A stretch of DNA of 58,615 nucleotides from Fredinandcohnia aciditolerans (GCA_003640645.1 QGHH01000031.1:1-58615), one strand, 5' to 3'; shown: positions 1 to 8,597, numbered from the stretch's first letter. Program-made: numbers and translations. The notes: generated by a model from the letters alone, not told the origin.

Positions 1-62
1 TGCGCCAAAAAACGGCAATTATAATTAGGGATTCGAGGGGAACTTGACAGTTTCGTTCATAT

Positions 63-85
63 CAGGGACCTGTCCCTGTGACCCT
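63..85. repeat. GGGACCTGTCCC palindrome (partial copy)
   Basis: Copy of the dispersed palindrome found throughout the first 35 kb. It directly follows the 3' end of purU. The core GGGACCTGTCCC is intact but the outer arms are incomplete. The 62 bases to its left hold nothing I can assign. Confidence 0.75.
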
Positions 86-977
86 AAAACACAATTGTTT
101 TGTTATTATCCACGATAATTCGGTCTTCCAAATGCCATTTTACCCCACGTGCGAGCACGCTTCGTTCCACGCTTTGTCCGATTTTTTTCAGTCTTGCTAC
201 ATCGTCACGGTGGTCAACACGAGCAGTATCCTGTTCAATAATCGGGCCTTCGTCTAAGTCATTCGTTACATAATGAGAGGTTGCACCGATTAATTTTACC
301 CCGCGTGTATAGGCACGCTCATACGGTCTAGCCCCGACAAACGCTGGTAGGAATGAGTGATGAATGTTGATGATTTGGTTTGGATACTCCGCCACAAAGT
401 CAGGTGTTAACACCTGCATGTAACGAGCCAATACGATTAAATCAATATCATACTCTTTTAAAATTTGAAGCTGCTGCTCTTCTACCTGTTTACGGATGTC
501 CTTGTTTGCCGGTATGTAAATAAACGGAATGCCAAGATTTTCAACAACAGGTCTTGCGTCCTCATGATTACTCACGACGAGCGCAATGTCTGTCATCAAG
601 TCTCCGCTTTGCCATTCCCATAAAAGTTCATGCAAACAGTGAAGCTGCTTTGAAACAAAAATCGCTGTTCTTTTCACATTTTGAACGTCAATTAGCTTCC
701 ACTTCATTGAAAACTTGTCCACAATCTCTAAAAATGCGGACTCCATCTCAGGCTTTTTCTCCGTTAAAGATGGGCAGTCAAACTCGATTCGAAGATAAAA
801 TGTACCCTCTTCATGGTGGGTTGAATACTGGCTTGATTCAATAATATTCGCGTCAAACGAATATAAAAATTGAGAAATCGCCATCACAATTCCAGGCTGG
901 TCAGGACAACTCACCAACAACCTTCCACGATTCTCATTCTTACGCTGAAACTCTTCCCTATTAAAAAACATATCCAT
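84..977 (-). CDS. purU: Formyltetrahydrofolate deformylase PurU
   Basis: Hydrolyses 10-formyl-tetrahydrofolate to formate and tetrahydrofolate in the cytoplasm, balancing the one-carbon pool. The 297-aa length is normal for the family. An N-terminal ACT regulatory domain (about residues 18-95, starting LLVSCPDQPGIV) is followed by a formyltransferase fold. The catalytic region INIHHSFLPAF (about residues 205-215) and the downstream TSHYVTNDLDEGPII stretch carry the expected Asn, His and Asp. The ATG at 977 is only 3 nt from GAGG; the in-frame ATG two codons later (971) has better spacing, so the start is uncertain by two residues. It is the last gene of a minus-strand series but is separated from the M20 peptidase by three palindromic repeats, so co-transcription is doubtful. 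Confidence 0.93.
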   Translation of the reverse strand: MDMFFNREEFQRKNENRGRLLVSCPDQPGIVMAISQFLYSFDANIIESSQYSTHHEEGTFYLRIEFDCPSLTEKKPEMESAFLEIVDKFSMKWKLIDVQNVKRTAIFVSKQLHCLHELLWEWQSGDLMTDIALVVSNHEDARPVVENLGIPFIYIPANKDIRKQVEEQQLQILKEYDIDLIVLARYMQVLTPDFVAEYPNQIINIHHSFLPAFVGARPYERAYTRGVKLIGATSHYVTNDLDEGPIIEQDTARVDHRDDVARLKKIGQSVERSVLARGVKWHLEDRIIVDNNKTIVF

Positions 978-988
978 AACCTCACATT

Positions 989-1125
989 TGGGACGGAGGG
1001 ACAGGTCCCTCGTCCCACCATTTTTTTCCTGGGACAGTGGACCTGTCCCTGTGTCCCATATTGGGATAAGCGGACTTATTTACGGCCAATTTTCTCTGGG
1101 ACACTGTACCTGTCCCTGTGTCCCA
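989..1125. repeat. Cluster of three GGGACA palindromes
   Basis: Three copies at 989-1017, 1030-1058 and 1097-1125. The first has the centre GGGACAGGTCCC, the second the inverted centre GGACCTGTCC, and they are joined by CCATTTTTTTCC. This inverted pair recurs at 2341-2409 and 4407-4476. The third copy is separate. The cluster fills most of the gap between the M20 peptidase and purU. Confidence 0.85.
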
Positions 1126-1142
1126 CCTGGCTTGTGTCGCGC

Positions 1143-2291
1143 TTATTCGTTTGCTAATTTTGCGATGAGTAGGGCGACTAGTGCACTCCTTACAGGCATT
1201 TGCGAGATAAGGAGGTGCTCGTTTGAGGCATGTGCACCATCACCAACTGGCCCTAGTCCATCTAAGGTTGGGGCAAATTGTGATGCAAAACTGCCGTCAC
1301 TACCTCCACCACTTGCTTGTTCTTCTAATTCGAAGCCAAGATGTTCCTTCGCTATATCTTTTGCTGTTTCGAACATTTTAGTGATTTCCGGTGTTTTTTC
1401 CATCACTGGACGGTTAATTCCACCAGTTGCCTCTACCGTTAAACCTTCTTTGGTTGGCTTTATACCTTGAATTAATGGAATAACGCGTTCAAATTCTGCG
1501 TTATTTTTCACACGTAAGTCCAATTCTGCTTCTGCTTCTGCAGCGACTACGTTTGAAGCACTTCCACCTTTTACAAGCCCGATATTGAGTGTTGTTCCTT
1601 TTTCAAAATCCGTTAGTCCGTGTAAATAGATGGTTTGTCGGGCTAACTCCTCAATTGCACTAATTCCTTTTTCAGGCTCAATGCCTGAATGTGCTGCGCG
1701 ACCCTGTACTTTTATTGTAAACATGCCGACGCCCTTACGAGATGTTTTGAGTTTCCCTTGAGTCGAGGCTGCCGCGGATTCTAGAACAAGCACATATTTG
1801 CTCTTTTTCGCCTCTGCTTCAATTAAGTCACGCGATGACTCGCTACCAATTTCCTCATCCGACGTAAACAACATGACAACCTTCGTTTTCAAAGGAACAT
1901 TAAGTGCTTTAAGCGCATTTACCGCAAATAATCCTTGCACAATGCCACCTTTCATATCAAATGAGCCTGGCCCAAAAAGCATGTCTCCGTCAATCCGGAA
2001 TGGGAGTTCTTCAAGTGTTCCCTTTGGCCAAACGGTATCCATATGAGCCAAAATCAAAATTTGCTCATCTCCCTTACCGAATTCACAGCGGAAATGATCC
2101 CCAAAATGCTCATTATCAAACTTTTGGATTGAGCCACCCACATACTTTTTATAGAGCTGCTGAACCTGCTCACCGACTTGGTCCACCGCCTCTTTATCAT
2201 GAGATGGAGATTCTATCTCGACTAACCCCTTTAAAACCTCCACCATCTCAGACTCTTTCTCCTTCAAATACGCCACAACTTGCTGTTCCAT
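1143..2291 (-). CDS. M20 family metallopeptidase (carboxypeptidase G2-like)
   Basis: Zinc-dependent exopeptidase of the M20/CPG2 group, predicted to release C-terminal glutamate or a similar residue from small peptides or folate-like conjugates. Visible motifs are HMDTVWPKGT (metal His and catalytic Asp), GSFDMKGGI (bridging Asp), TSDEEIGS (catalytic Glu pair) and a C-terminal GDGAHASNEH with a metal His. A dimerisation domain lies in the middle, around residues 180-285. The frame is open up to 2372, but the first 20 codons there lie in the palindromic repeat and have no ribosome site. I chose the ATG at 2291 (start MEQQVVAYL), which has AAGGTGG 11 nt upstream, giving 382 aa. The exact substrate cannot be read from the sequence. 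The neighbouring purU makes a folate connection tempting but unproven. Confidence 0.85.
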   Translation of the reverse strand: MEQQVVAYLKEKESEMVEVLKGLVEIESPSHDKEAVDQVGEQVQQLYKKYVGGSIQKFDNEHFGDHFRCEFGKGDEQILILAHMDTVWPKGTLEELPFRIDGDMLFGPGSFDMKGGIVQGLFAVNALKALNVPLKTKVVMLFTSDEEIGSESSRDLIEAEAKKSKYVLVLESAAASTQGKLKTSRKGVGMFTIKVQGRAAHSGIEPEKGISAIEELARQTIYLHGLTDFEKGTTLNIGLVKGGSASNVVAAEAEAELDLRVKNNAEFERVIPLIQGIKPTKEGLTVEATGGINRPVMEKTPEITKMFETAKDIAKEHLGFELEEQASGGGSDGSFASQFAPTLDGLGPVGDGAHASNEHLLISQMPVRSALVALLIAKLANE

Positions 2292-2340
2292 CACAATCCA
2301 TGCCACCTTCATACGTGGGACCAGGGTCTTTTGCTTCCCT

Positions 2341-2409
2341 GGGTCAGAGGGACAGGTCCCTCGTCCCACCATTTTTTTCCTGGGACAAGGGACCTGTCCC
2401 CGTGTCCCA
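2341..2409. repeat. Inverted pair of GGGACA palindromes
   Basis: Two copies (2341-2368 and 2381-2409) face each other across CCATTTTTTTCC. This is the same composite as at 989-1058 and 4407-4476. It lies directly upstream of the M20 peptidase and produces a spurious N-terminal extension of that frame. Confidence 0.85.
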
Positions 2410-2491
2410 AACCCATTTCCCGTTTATTATTACAATATTACAACAACTGAGCCCACGCTACTAGTTTTAAGAGCATGGGCTTGAAATTTTT

Positions 2492-3421
2492 TTATTGGCC
2501 TGCAGGCATTCTTTTTAGAAAGTGTTCTAAGAATCTTGGTGCGTCAACCTCTGTACAGACATTGATTTTAGGCTCTTCTTCTTCTGAAAGCGGCACAGTT
2601 CTGCCGTCTTCTTCTCCTTCAGTAATGACGCCAACTCCTATGTACTTTGTTTTCACTAAACTCGGGTCAATAGCCACGCCTACTGCCAATGGGTCATGGA
2701 GACCACAGCCGCCAATTCCAGGATTAGCACATTCATAAAAGTCATGATAAAAGCCGACCATATTCGCAAAAAACTCCCCGACTTCGGATCCAGCATTTCG
2801 CCACGCATCCACATTTTGTCTTGGTAACAAGGTTTGCATCGTCACGTCTAATCCGACTAAGGTGATCGGTAATCCTGATGCGAACACGACTTCCGCAGCT
2901 TCAGGATCTGTAAAAATATTCGCCTCCGCATGTGGGGTTACGTTCCCTGGTACAAAAACTGCTCCGCCCATAATCACCACGTCGGAGACCAGCTCCACAA
3001 TCTCCGGTGCCTTTTGAACCGCTAAGGCCAGGTTTGTCAACGGCCCAACGGCAATAATTGTTACTTCATGAGGTAGCTTTTTGACCTGTTCAATGATGTA
3101 ATCTACCGCATACTCTGATTTCGCTGATGTTTGAGGTTCAAAATCCAATACATTCCCTAATCCATCTTCCCCATGCACATGTTTCGCAAAGCCTTCACGC
3201 GGATTTCGATTTAGGGGCTTGTCCGCACCCGCAAATACCGGGATGTTTCTACCTAGCTTTTCTAAAACAGCCAATGTGTTTCTGGTTGCCTCATCAACTG
3301 CGACATTTCCATAGCATGTCGTTAACCCAATAATATCAAGCTCCGGCGAGTTCACTGCATACGCAATCGCCATTGCATCATCAATCCCCGTATCTACATC
3401 AAAAATAACCTTCTTCATCAT
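2492..3421 (-). CDS. Nucleoside hydrolase (IunH/RihABC family)
   Basis: Cytoplasmic N-ribohydrolase that splits a nucleoside into free base and ribose. The calcium-binding N-terminus reads VIFDVDTGIDDAMAI, the family's DxDxGxDD signature. IIGLTTCYGNV follows. A C-terminal GGCGLHDPLAVGVAIDP contains the His-Asp pair of the active site. 309 aa is the usual family size. ATG at 3421 and an adjacent ATG at 3418 both lie close behind GGGAGG; the second has the better spacing. The preceding gene encodes ribokinase, which would phosphorylate the ribose released, so the two form a coherent salvage step. Base specificity (purine or pyrimidine) cannot be decided here. Confidence 0.92.
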   Translation of the reverse strand: MMKKVIFDVDTGIDDAMAIAYAVNSPELDIIGLTTCYGNVAVDEATRNTLAVLEKLGRNIPVFAGADKPLNRNPREGFAKHVHGEDGLGNVLDFEPQTSAKSEYAVDYIIEQVKKLPHEVTIIAVGPLTNLALAVQKAPEIVELVSDVVIMGGAVFVPGNVTPHAEANIFTDPEAAEVVFASGLPITLVGLDVTMQTLLPRQNVDAWRNAGSEVGEFFANMVGFYHDFYECANPGIGGCGLHDPLAVGVAIDPSLVKTKYIGVGVITEGEEDGRTVPLSEEEEPKINVCTEVDAPRFLEHFLKRMPAGQ

Positions 3422-3430
3422 TTACCTCCC

Positions 3431-3459
3431 TGGGACAGAGGGACAGGTCCCGTGTCCCA
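3431..3459. repeat. GGGACA palindrome
   Basis: Single copy with centre GGGACAGGTCCC in the 38-nt gap between ribokinase and nucleoside hydrolase. It sits immediately upstream of the GGGAGG ribosome site of the hydrolase. Confidence 0.85.
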
Positions 3460-4392
3460 CTACTGGCCATTGTCACCTGTCCCTAGTAATTTGTTTGTTT
3501 CTTCTAGTGTTGGCATTGAGGCTTGAGCGCCTTTTTTGGTGACGGTTAGGGCACCAACGGCATTTGCAAATTCCGTTGCTTCTTGCAGACTTTTGCCGCC
3601 AGCAAGCGCTGTGGCAAGTGCGCCAGCGAATGCATCACCAGCTGCTGTTGTATCAACCGCAACAACAGATTGCGGGTTGATAGCAAACGTGTCTTCTTCC
3701 CTAGACACAACAACACCTTTTCCGCCAAGCTTAGCAAAAACAGTCCCAACACCTCTATCCAATAGCCAACTGCTAGCTTTTTTAGCAGATTCCACATCCG
3801 TAATTTTCGTATCCGCTACAACTCCTAGCTCGCTCTCATTCGGAACAAGGTAGGTCACTTTTTTTAATAGCTCATCGGGAAGCTTTCGTGCAGGTGCAGG
3901 GTCGAGCATAACGGGGACATTATATGTATGCGCGATATTTGCAACTTCGATGACCGTTTCCAAAGGAATCTCCAACTGTATCATCACAAGCTTCGCCTTA
4001 CGGATGACCTCTTCGTATTTAGACACATAATCTGGTGTCACATGGTCGTTGGCGCCTGGTGAAACAACGATACTATTTTCTCCTTCGGCATTTACACTGA
4101 TCACCGCAACGCCGGATGAAACGCCACTTATCTTTTCAATATTTGACGTGTCCACCCCGACTTCATTCAATCCTTCTAAAAGCTGCTTACCAAAAAGATC
4201 GTCCCCGACACAGCCCAACATTGCGACCAATGCCCCTAATTTCGCAGCTGCATACGCTTGGTTACCACCTTTCCCACCGTTTCCTGTAAAAAAGCCATGA
4301 CCGAGTACCGTCTCACCCCATTCAGGTCGCTCCTTCACATTCACCACCATATCCACATTCAAACTACCCACCACAACAACATCCGCACTCAT
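3460..4392 (-). CDS. rbsK: Ribokinase
   Basis: PfkB-family sugar kinase predicted to convert D-ribose and ATP to ribose 5-phosphate. The N-terminus VVVGSLNVDMVV, the substrate loop GNGGKGGNQAYAAAKLGA (about residues 37-54) and the anion-hole/catalytic-base motif DTTAAGDAFAGALA (about residues 248-261) are all intact. Length 310 aa is typical. ATG at 4392 has GGGAGG seven nt upstream. No ribose transporter or RbsR gene is adjacent. Here the kinase precedes a nucleoside hydrolase, so the ribose is more likely to come from nucleosides than from uptake. Confidence 0.94.
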   Translation of the reverse strand: MSADVVVVGSLNVDMVVNVKERPEWGETVLGHGFFTGNGGKGGNQAYAAAKLGALVAMLGCVGDDLFGKQLLEGLNEVGVDTSNIEKISGVSSGVAVISVNAEGENSIVVSPGANDHVTPDYVSKYEEVIRKAKLVMIQLEIPLETVIEVANIAHTYNVPVMLDPAPARKLPDELLKKVTYLVPNESELGVVADTKITDVESAKKASSWLLDRGVGTVFAKLGGKGVVVSREEDTFAINPQSVVAVDTTAAGDAFAGALATALAGGKSLQEATEFANAVGALTVTKKGAQASMPTLEETNKLLGTGDNGQ

Positions 4393-4406
4393 TTAATATC
4401 CTCCCA

Positions 4407-4476
4407 TGGGACAGAGGGACAGGTCCCTCGTCCCACCATTTTTTTCCTGGGACAAGGGACCTGTCCCCGCGTCCCA
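4407..4476. repeat. Inverted pair of GGGACA palindromes
   Basis: Copies at 4407-4435 and 4448-4476 face each other across CCATTTTTTTCC. They sit just upstream of rbsK. Centres are GGGACAGGTCCC and GGGACCTGTCCC, so the pair is a near-perfect inverted repeat of about 70 bp. Confidence 0.85.
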
Positions 4477-4749
4477 TATTTGATATAGATTATTATAGTC
4501 AATGTAACGGGTACTGGCAAAAGTGAGTTTTATTTTTTGAGTCTGGCTTTTTTCTCTTAAATCTCTACTAATCTATAAGGAAGAGCTTACATATTATTAT
4601 TATTTTTTTGTACCTTTTTGAACATTTTCGACATAATTCGTACAAGACAGACAATATTTTTTCAAAAAATGAAACCTTTTCTCCCTATAAACGTCTAATA
4701 TATTGTGCAGTTTTTGATTATCCTAATCTTAAAAAAGGTGTTGATTGAA
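4477..4749. other. AT-rich divergent intergenic region
   Basis: Divergent gap between rbsK and the LCP gene. It is strongly AT-rich and must hold promoters for both directions. I saw no clear operator, riboswitch or open frame. A weak TTGAAC box 17 nt before TACAAG around 4615-4645 could be the rightward promoter. Confidence 0.4.
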
Positions 4750-5682
4750 ATGAGTCGTGTTGACCGCCATTCGAAACAGAAAACGAAGCGGAAATGGCCA
4801 AAGGTTATTGGAACGATCTTTCTTGTTATATTATTAGCTATCGGTGGATACGCCGTCTATTTATATCAATCAGTAGCGAGTACGGTTGGAAAGATGCATG
4901 AAGACCGAGGTCCTTCCGATAAACGAACTACACAGATCGATATCAGTAAAAAGGATCCGATTTCCATTCTGCTCATGGGTGTTGATGAACGCTCGGGCGA
5001 CAAGGGTCGTACTGATACGTTAATTATGGTTACTGTGAATCCAAATACGAATTCCATGCAAATGTTGAGTATCCCTCGTGATACACGCGTTGAAATTGTT
5101 GGCAGAGGAACACAAGATAAAATCAACCATGCCTACGCATTTGGTGGCGTTGATATGACGATTGATTCCGTCGAGAACTTCCTAGACGTACCGGTTGATT
5201 ATTATATAAAGGTAAACATGGAAGGTCTGCAACAAATCGTTGACGCGCTTGGCGGAGTTCAAGTGAACAGTACATTTGCGTTCTCATATGATGGTGCGTC
5301 ATTTTCCGAAGGAACTCAAACTCTAAACGGAGAAGAAGCCCTTAAATATGCAAGAATGCGCTATGACGATCCTCGTGGTGACTTTGGTCGACAAGATCGT
5401 CAAAAGCAAGTCATCCAAGGGATTATCAACAAAGGAGCAAGTTTCTCTTCCGTCACCAAATTTGATGACATTCTTGGAGCACTTGGCAATAACGTCACAA
5501 CCGACATTTCCTTTGACGAGATGAAAACTATACAGGCAAACTACAAGGATGCTCGTCATAACATTGAGCAATTCAGCATCGATGGAGTCGGCAAAACCCT
5601 AGACGCATGGTACTGGATCGTCTCCGAAGACGAACGCCAAGCTGTCTCAACCCGCTTGAAAAAACACTTAGAAATCGAATAG
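4750..5682 (+). CDS. LCP (LytR-CpsA-Psr) family wall polymer ligase
   Basis: Membrane-anchored enzyme of the family that transfers undecaprenyl-linked anionic polymers, such as teichoic acid, onto peptidoglycan outside the cell. A basic cytoplasmic N-terminus is followed by one membrane helix (about residues 17-37, VIGTIFLVILLAIGGYAVYL). The extracellular LCP domain carries MGVDERSGDKGRTDTLIM, SIPRDTRVEI and a C-terminal YARMRYDDPRGDFGRQDRQ, the conserved Arg/Asp lipid-phosphate site. ATG at 4750 follows AAAGGTG at good spacing, giving 310 aa. The open frame begins earlier at 4705 without a ribosome site. Which of TagT, TagU or TagV it corresponds to is not decidable here. Confidence 0.92.
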   Translation: MSRVDRHSKQKTKRKWPKVIGTIFLVILLAIGGYAVYLYQSVASTVGKMHEDRGPSDKRTTQIDISKKDPISILLMGVDERSGDKGRTDTLIMVTVNPNTNSMQMLSIPRDTRVEIVGRGTQDKINHAYAFGGVDMTIDSVENFLDVPVDYYIKVNMEGLQQIVDALGGVQVNSTFAFSYDGASFSEGTQTLNGEEALKYARMRYDDPRGDFGRQDRQKQVIQGIINKGASFSSVTKFDDILGALGNNVTTDISFDEMKTIQANYKDARHNIEQFSIDGVGKTLDAWYWIVSEDERQAVSTRLKKHLEIE

Positions 5683-5704
5683 GTAGATATGCCAAGGGGT
5701 TCGG

Positions 5705-5733
5705 TGGGACACAGGGACAGGTCCCTTGTCCCA
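5705..5733. repeat. GGGACA palindrome
   Basis: Single copy (centre GGGACAGGTCCC) between the LCP stop codon and its terminator. Confidence 0.85.
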
Positions 5734-5758
5734 CCACATCTTGGAATTAGAAGTTGTA

Positions 5759-5790
5759 AACAACCGGTTATAATACCGGTTGTTTTTTTA
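5759..5790 (+). terminator. Terminator of the LCP gene
   Basis: AACAACCGGT-TATAAT-ACCGGTTGTT stem followed by a run of T. It lies 75 nt after the LCP stop. Confidence 0.9.
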
Positions 5791-5860
5791 TGCCTTACAT
5801 GTTTTCCTCCTTTTTCCACATACTAATGGAACAGACTCATTGTTTCAAAGGAGGGTCCTT

Positions 5861-6316
5861 ATGATGAAATTCAAATTTTTACTTTGTATAGCATTATTAT
5901 TTCTTTCGGTATCGCCTGCTTCTGCTGCGGAGAAGAAGTCACCGTTTTTTGGTGTGAGCGCTACGGTCGTACAGGTCGAGGAAGGTACATTTGAGGTGAA
6001 AACGAAGGGCGCTGAGGAAAACGAAGGATTTGTTTTTTCACCTAGAGGGGTAAAAGGTGGAGAAACGATTATATTTGAGGTGCAGGTGAAGGGCGAGGCC
6101 GCCGTTTACTTACTTGTGGATGAGACTGATGCAAGAGGAACTTTTTTAGCTGAGACGGTTTCCCCGGTGATTGGCTTGCATGATCCGTGGCGAACAATTC
6201 AGCTTGAGGTCGAGTTGCAGGATACCACCTCCCAGATTGACGCGATGGTACTCACGAACAAACAAGAAAAAACCAAATTCATGTTTCGTAATGTAAAAGT
6301 AAGTGTTAAAAAATAA
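5861..6316 (+). CDS. Small secreted protein of unknown function
   Basis: 151 aa with a clear Sec signal peptide (MMKFKFLLCIALLF..., likely cut after SPASA near residue 24). The mature part is beta-rich and acidic/lysine-rich, with no Cys and no motif I recognise. ATG at 5861 follows CAAAGGAGGGTCCTT, an excellent ribosome site. The frame is open further upstream, but that part overlaps the preceding terminator. It stands alone between two terminators, so it is probably monocistronic. Confidence 0.75.
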   Translation: MMKFKFLLCIALLFLSVSPASAAEKKSPFFGVSATVVQVEEGTFEVKTKGAEENEGFVFSPRGVKGGETIIFEVQVKGEAAVYLLVDETDARGTFLAETVSPVIGLHDPWRTIQLEVELQDTTSQIDAMVLTNKQEKTKFMFRNVKVSVKK

Positions 6317-6343
6317 AGGATGCCAACACAGGCATCCTTTTTC
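6315..6343 (+). terminator. Terminator of the secreted protein gene
   Basis: AAAGGATGCC-AACACA-GGCATCCTTTTT stem and T run, starting at the stop codon. Confidence 0.9.
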
Positions 6344-6373
6344 TGAAATAAAAACTGGTCACCAACACTCTCA

Positions 6374-6404
6374 GAAAAAAAGACCTGGGATTCTCTCCCA
6401 AGTC
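6374..6404 (-). terminator. Terminator of the small membrane protein gene
   Basis: On the minus strand the stem GACTTGGGA/TCCCAGGTC is followed by TTTTTTT. It directly follows the stop codon of the 49-aa gene. Confidence 0.8.
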
Positions 6405-6554
6405 CTACTCTACTTTTTTCGATATTTCATCTAGCTTCGCTTCCATTCGTTTAACCCGCTTTGAGAACCGTACTACATAAACAAGGACCGCTATTATGCT
6501 AATTGGAACGAGAAGTGCAAATAATTGAAAAAGAATGTCACCGATATTTACCAC
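6405..6554 (-). CDS. Small membrane protein (DUF4083-like)
   Basis: 49-aa single-pass membrane protein. One long hydrophobic helix (residues about 3-26, NIGDILFQLFALLVPISIIA) is followed by a basic, coiled-coil-like tail ending KLDEISKKVE. It resembles the short Bacillus DUF4083 proteins by its NIGDILFQL start; that assignment is from memory of the family. The start is GTG at 6554, nine nt after GAGAGGG. The upstream ATG at 6599 has no ribosome site, so a 64-aa form is less likely. Function unknown. Confidence 0.65.
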   Translation of the reverse strand: MVNIGDILFQLFALLVPISIIAVLVYVVRFSKRVKRMEAKLDEISKKVE

Positions 6555-6630
6555 TACGGGAGTCCCTCTCTTCCTTTTTTCTATAATATACCATGGCACT
6601 TGTGGAGGAGTCCATCAGCCTTCTGAGGCA

Positions 6631-6652
6631 AGGAACCTGTCCCTGTGTCCCA
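6631..6652. repeat. GGGACA palindrome (partial)
   Basis: Right half and centre of the palindrome (AGGAACCTGTCCCTGTGTCCCA, left arm lost), between the DUF4083-like gene and the chemoreceptor gene. Confidence 0.7.
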
Positions 6653-6739
6653 AGGTTCAGCTGGGACCCAAAGTGGAGGTTACAGCGGCGGCTGGAACCC
6701 TGGCACATGAAATCTGCCCCAAGGGTCCTTCCCCCAGCA

Positions 6740-8416
6740 CTATTTGTCCCAGGCTTGGATGAGTTCGTTTAGTTCGCCGGCGTTTTCTTCGAGTTGTTTG
6801 GCGCTTTTAGCGACTTCTTCCATGGAACTACTGGATTGCTGGGCGGTTGCGGATACTTGTTCAACGCCAGCAGCTGATTCTTCAGCGACAGCCGCAATTC
6901 CTTCGATGGCACCGCTAATCTCTCTTGTATCGTCAAGTACCCCGTATAACGAGCTTGACATGGCTTCTATTTGTGTACCAATTTCTTCAATTGTTCGTTT
7001 CAATTCATTAAAGGTTTTTCCGGTCGTTTGAATTTGGTTGGTGCCTTCTTCAACGGATTGATAGCCGTCATCTAAGGATTGAACGACCTGCTTTGATTCT
7101 GTTTGGATACCTTTTACAATCTCTGTGATCTCTGCGACCGATTTACCAACCTGTTCTGCAAGCTTTCGAACCTCATCGGCAACAACCGCAAATCCTCTTC
7201 CGTGTTCTCCTGCGCGGGCTGCCTCGATTGCTGCGTTTAATGCTAAAAGATTCGTTTGCCCCGCGATCTCCTGAATAACTTTAACAAGCTTCGTAATCTC
7301 GTTTGTTTTATGGTCCAGACCAACAACAAGCGCGTGTGACTGTTTCATTTTTTCATAGATGCTCGACATTTGTTGAATCGATGTTTCCATATATGAACTG
7401 CCGTCGTTTGTCATGGCAAGCATGCCTTGTGATTGTTCCTTAATACTATCGCCCTTAACCGCTACATGCATGATTTCGTCCGAGAACGTGGACATTTTTT
7501 CAATTAATGTGGTAGCAGACGTCGCCTGGTCTTCTGCACCGCGTGAAAGTTCCTCCATTGTGACTGCTATCTGCTGACTGCCCGCCATAACCTCATCCGC
7601 ATACTGGGTCAATTCTTCACTTTGACCAGTGACACTGTCGGAGACGACAACCATTTTCTTAAACATGCCTTTTAAATTTTCATTCATCTCATTAACCGCC
7701 AAAACAAGCTGACCAATTTCATCTTTGAGCTTCGTTTTAATTGGGGCTGATTGAAGATTGCCATTGGAAATCGCCTTCATTCGACTTGCGACACTTTTTA
7801 CCGGTCTAGCAATCACCACAGAGGTATAAATCGAAATCACAATTCCTAAAATAATCACAGCAGCTGTGACCAGAAGTCCTACGAAGTTCACTGATTGACC
7901 ATATTTCACAACGTCCGTACCCGTTGAGACAATCTGTCTTTCTCGATCATCCGTGAGCTTTTTAACTTGTTCCATCAATTCATTTGACTTCGGCTGGATA
8001 TACGTCTTCAAATTATGCATCGCAAGCTCAGTATCCCCGCTATCATAAGGGGCAAAAACTTTTTCCTTCATCAATTCACGCCAATTTTTCATTTCCCTTA
8101 TAAGCTCTTCAACCTCTTTTACCTTCATTGCATTTAATTTTCGATCCGTTAAATCAAATTCTACCGAGTAAACATCATACTCATTTCTATAGGTATCATC
8201 CCCATACAGTACATACGCCCTCGCAAGCGCAATACTCTGGGCAATATTGTATTTCAAACTATCATATTCTAGTAAAACTGAGAGTTCCTCCGACACAACA
8301 TCGTCCGTTTTCTGATTCATATTGGACACCGCTATGTAATTATAGGTCGCTAAGCCTATACAAAGGATGATAATGGCAAAAAAACTAACAAATAACCTTG
8401 TTCGAATACTTTTCAT
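6740..8416 (-). CDS. Methyl-accepting chemotaxis protein
   Basis: Transmembrane chemoreceptor of 558 aa that would control CheA. TM1 is residues 8-29, and an extracytoplasmic four-helix-bundle sensor (4HB_MCP type) spans about 30-179. TM2 is 180-202, HAMP about 203-256, and a long coiled-coil signalling domain runs to the end. The universally conserved hairpin tip [21 protein letters not shown] and [17 protein letters not shown] are intact. Ala/Glu-rich flanks suit methylation. No C-terminal CheR-tether pentapeptide is seen. ATG at 8416 follows GAGGAAGAGG. Expression is predicted to be controlled by the c-di-GMP-I riboswitch and terminator immediately upstream. The ligand is unknown. Confidence 0.95.
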   Translation of the reverse strand: MKSIRTRLFVSFFAIIILCIGLATYNYIAVSNMNQKTDDVVSEELSVLLEYDSLKYNIAQSIALARAYVLYGDDTYRNEYDVYSVEFDLTDRKLNAMKVKEVEELIREMKNWRELMKEKVFAPYDSGDTELAMHNLKTYIQPKSNELMEQVKKLTDDRERQIVSTGTDVVKYGQSVNFVGLLVTAAVIILGIVISIYTSVVIARPVKSVASRMKAISNGNLQSAPIKTKLKDEIGQLVLAVNEMNENLKGMFKKMVVVSDSVTGQSEELTQYADEVMAGSQQIAVTMEELSRGAEDQATSATTLIEKMSTFSDEIMHVAVKGDSIKEQSQGMLAMTNDGSSYMETSIQQMSSIYEKMKQSHALVVGLDHKTNEITKLVKVIQEIAGQTNLLALNAAIEAARAGEHGRGFAVVADEVRKLAEQVGKSVAEITEIVKGIQTESKQVVQSLDDGYQSVEEGTNQIQTTGKTFNELKRTIEEIGTQIEAMSSSLYGVLDDTREISGAIEGIAAVAEESAAGVEQVSATAQQSSSSMEEVAKSAKQLEENAGELNELIQAWDK

Positions 8417-8455
8417 CTATGGTACCTCTTCCTCGTAGAATAGTAGAAAATCAGG

Positions 8456-8490
8456 CAAAAAAATAAGACCAATCACTAAAAGAATGGCCC
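8456..8490 (-). terminator. Expression-platform terminator of the c-di-GMP riboswitch
   Basis: GGGCCATTC/GATTGGTC imperfect stem followed by TTATTTTTTT on the minus strand. It lies just 3' of the aptamer and 40 nt before the chemoreceptor start. Its position indicates control by premature termination. Confidence 0.75.
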
Positions 8491-8494
8491 AACA

Positions 8495-8597
8495 AACATA
8501 CATTATTGGCAGCCAGGCTATCATGGTACAGTGTACGGTAGACCCTAGGCTTTGCGTCCAATCCTTTCGGAGAGTTTGCCCTATTCTGATATACGTT
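8495..8597 (-). ncRNA. c-di-GMP-I (GEMM) riboswitch aptamer
   Basis: Read on the minus strand, the segment contains GGGCAAAC, CCGAAAGGATTGGACGCAAAGCCTAGGG (in two parts) and a 3' CTGGCTGCC, the hallmark conserved blocks of the GEMM-I class. The GAAA tetraloop and the ACGCAAAGCC core are included. P1 can form between AACGTA (8592-8597) and TATGTT (8495-8500). The downstream gene is a chemoreceptor, a classical GEMM target. Binding should let the cell tie chemotaxis to c-di-GMP level. The direction (on or off switch) is not clear from inspection alone. Confidence 0.9.

Noticed and set aside
4393-4749. Purine riboswitch upstream of the nucleoside salvage genes
   Set aside because: None of the conserved purine-aptamer loops is present; the leader holds palindromes and plain AT-rich DNA.
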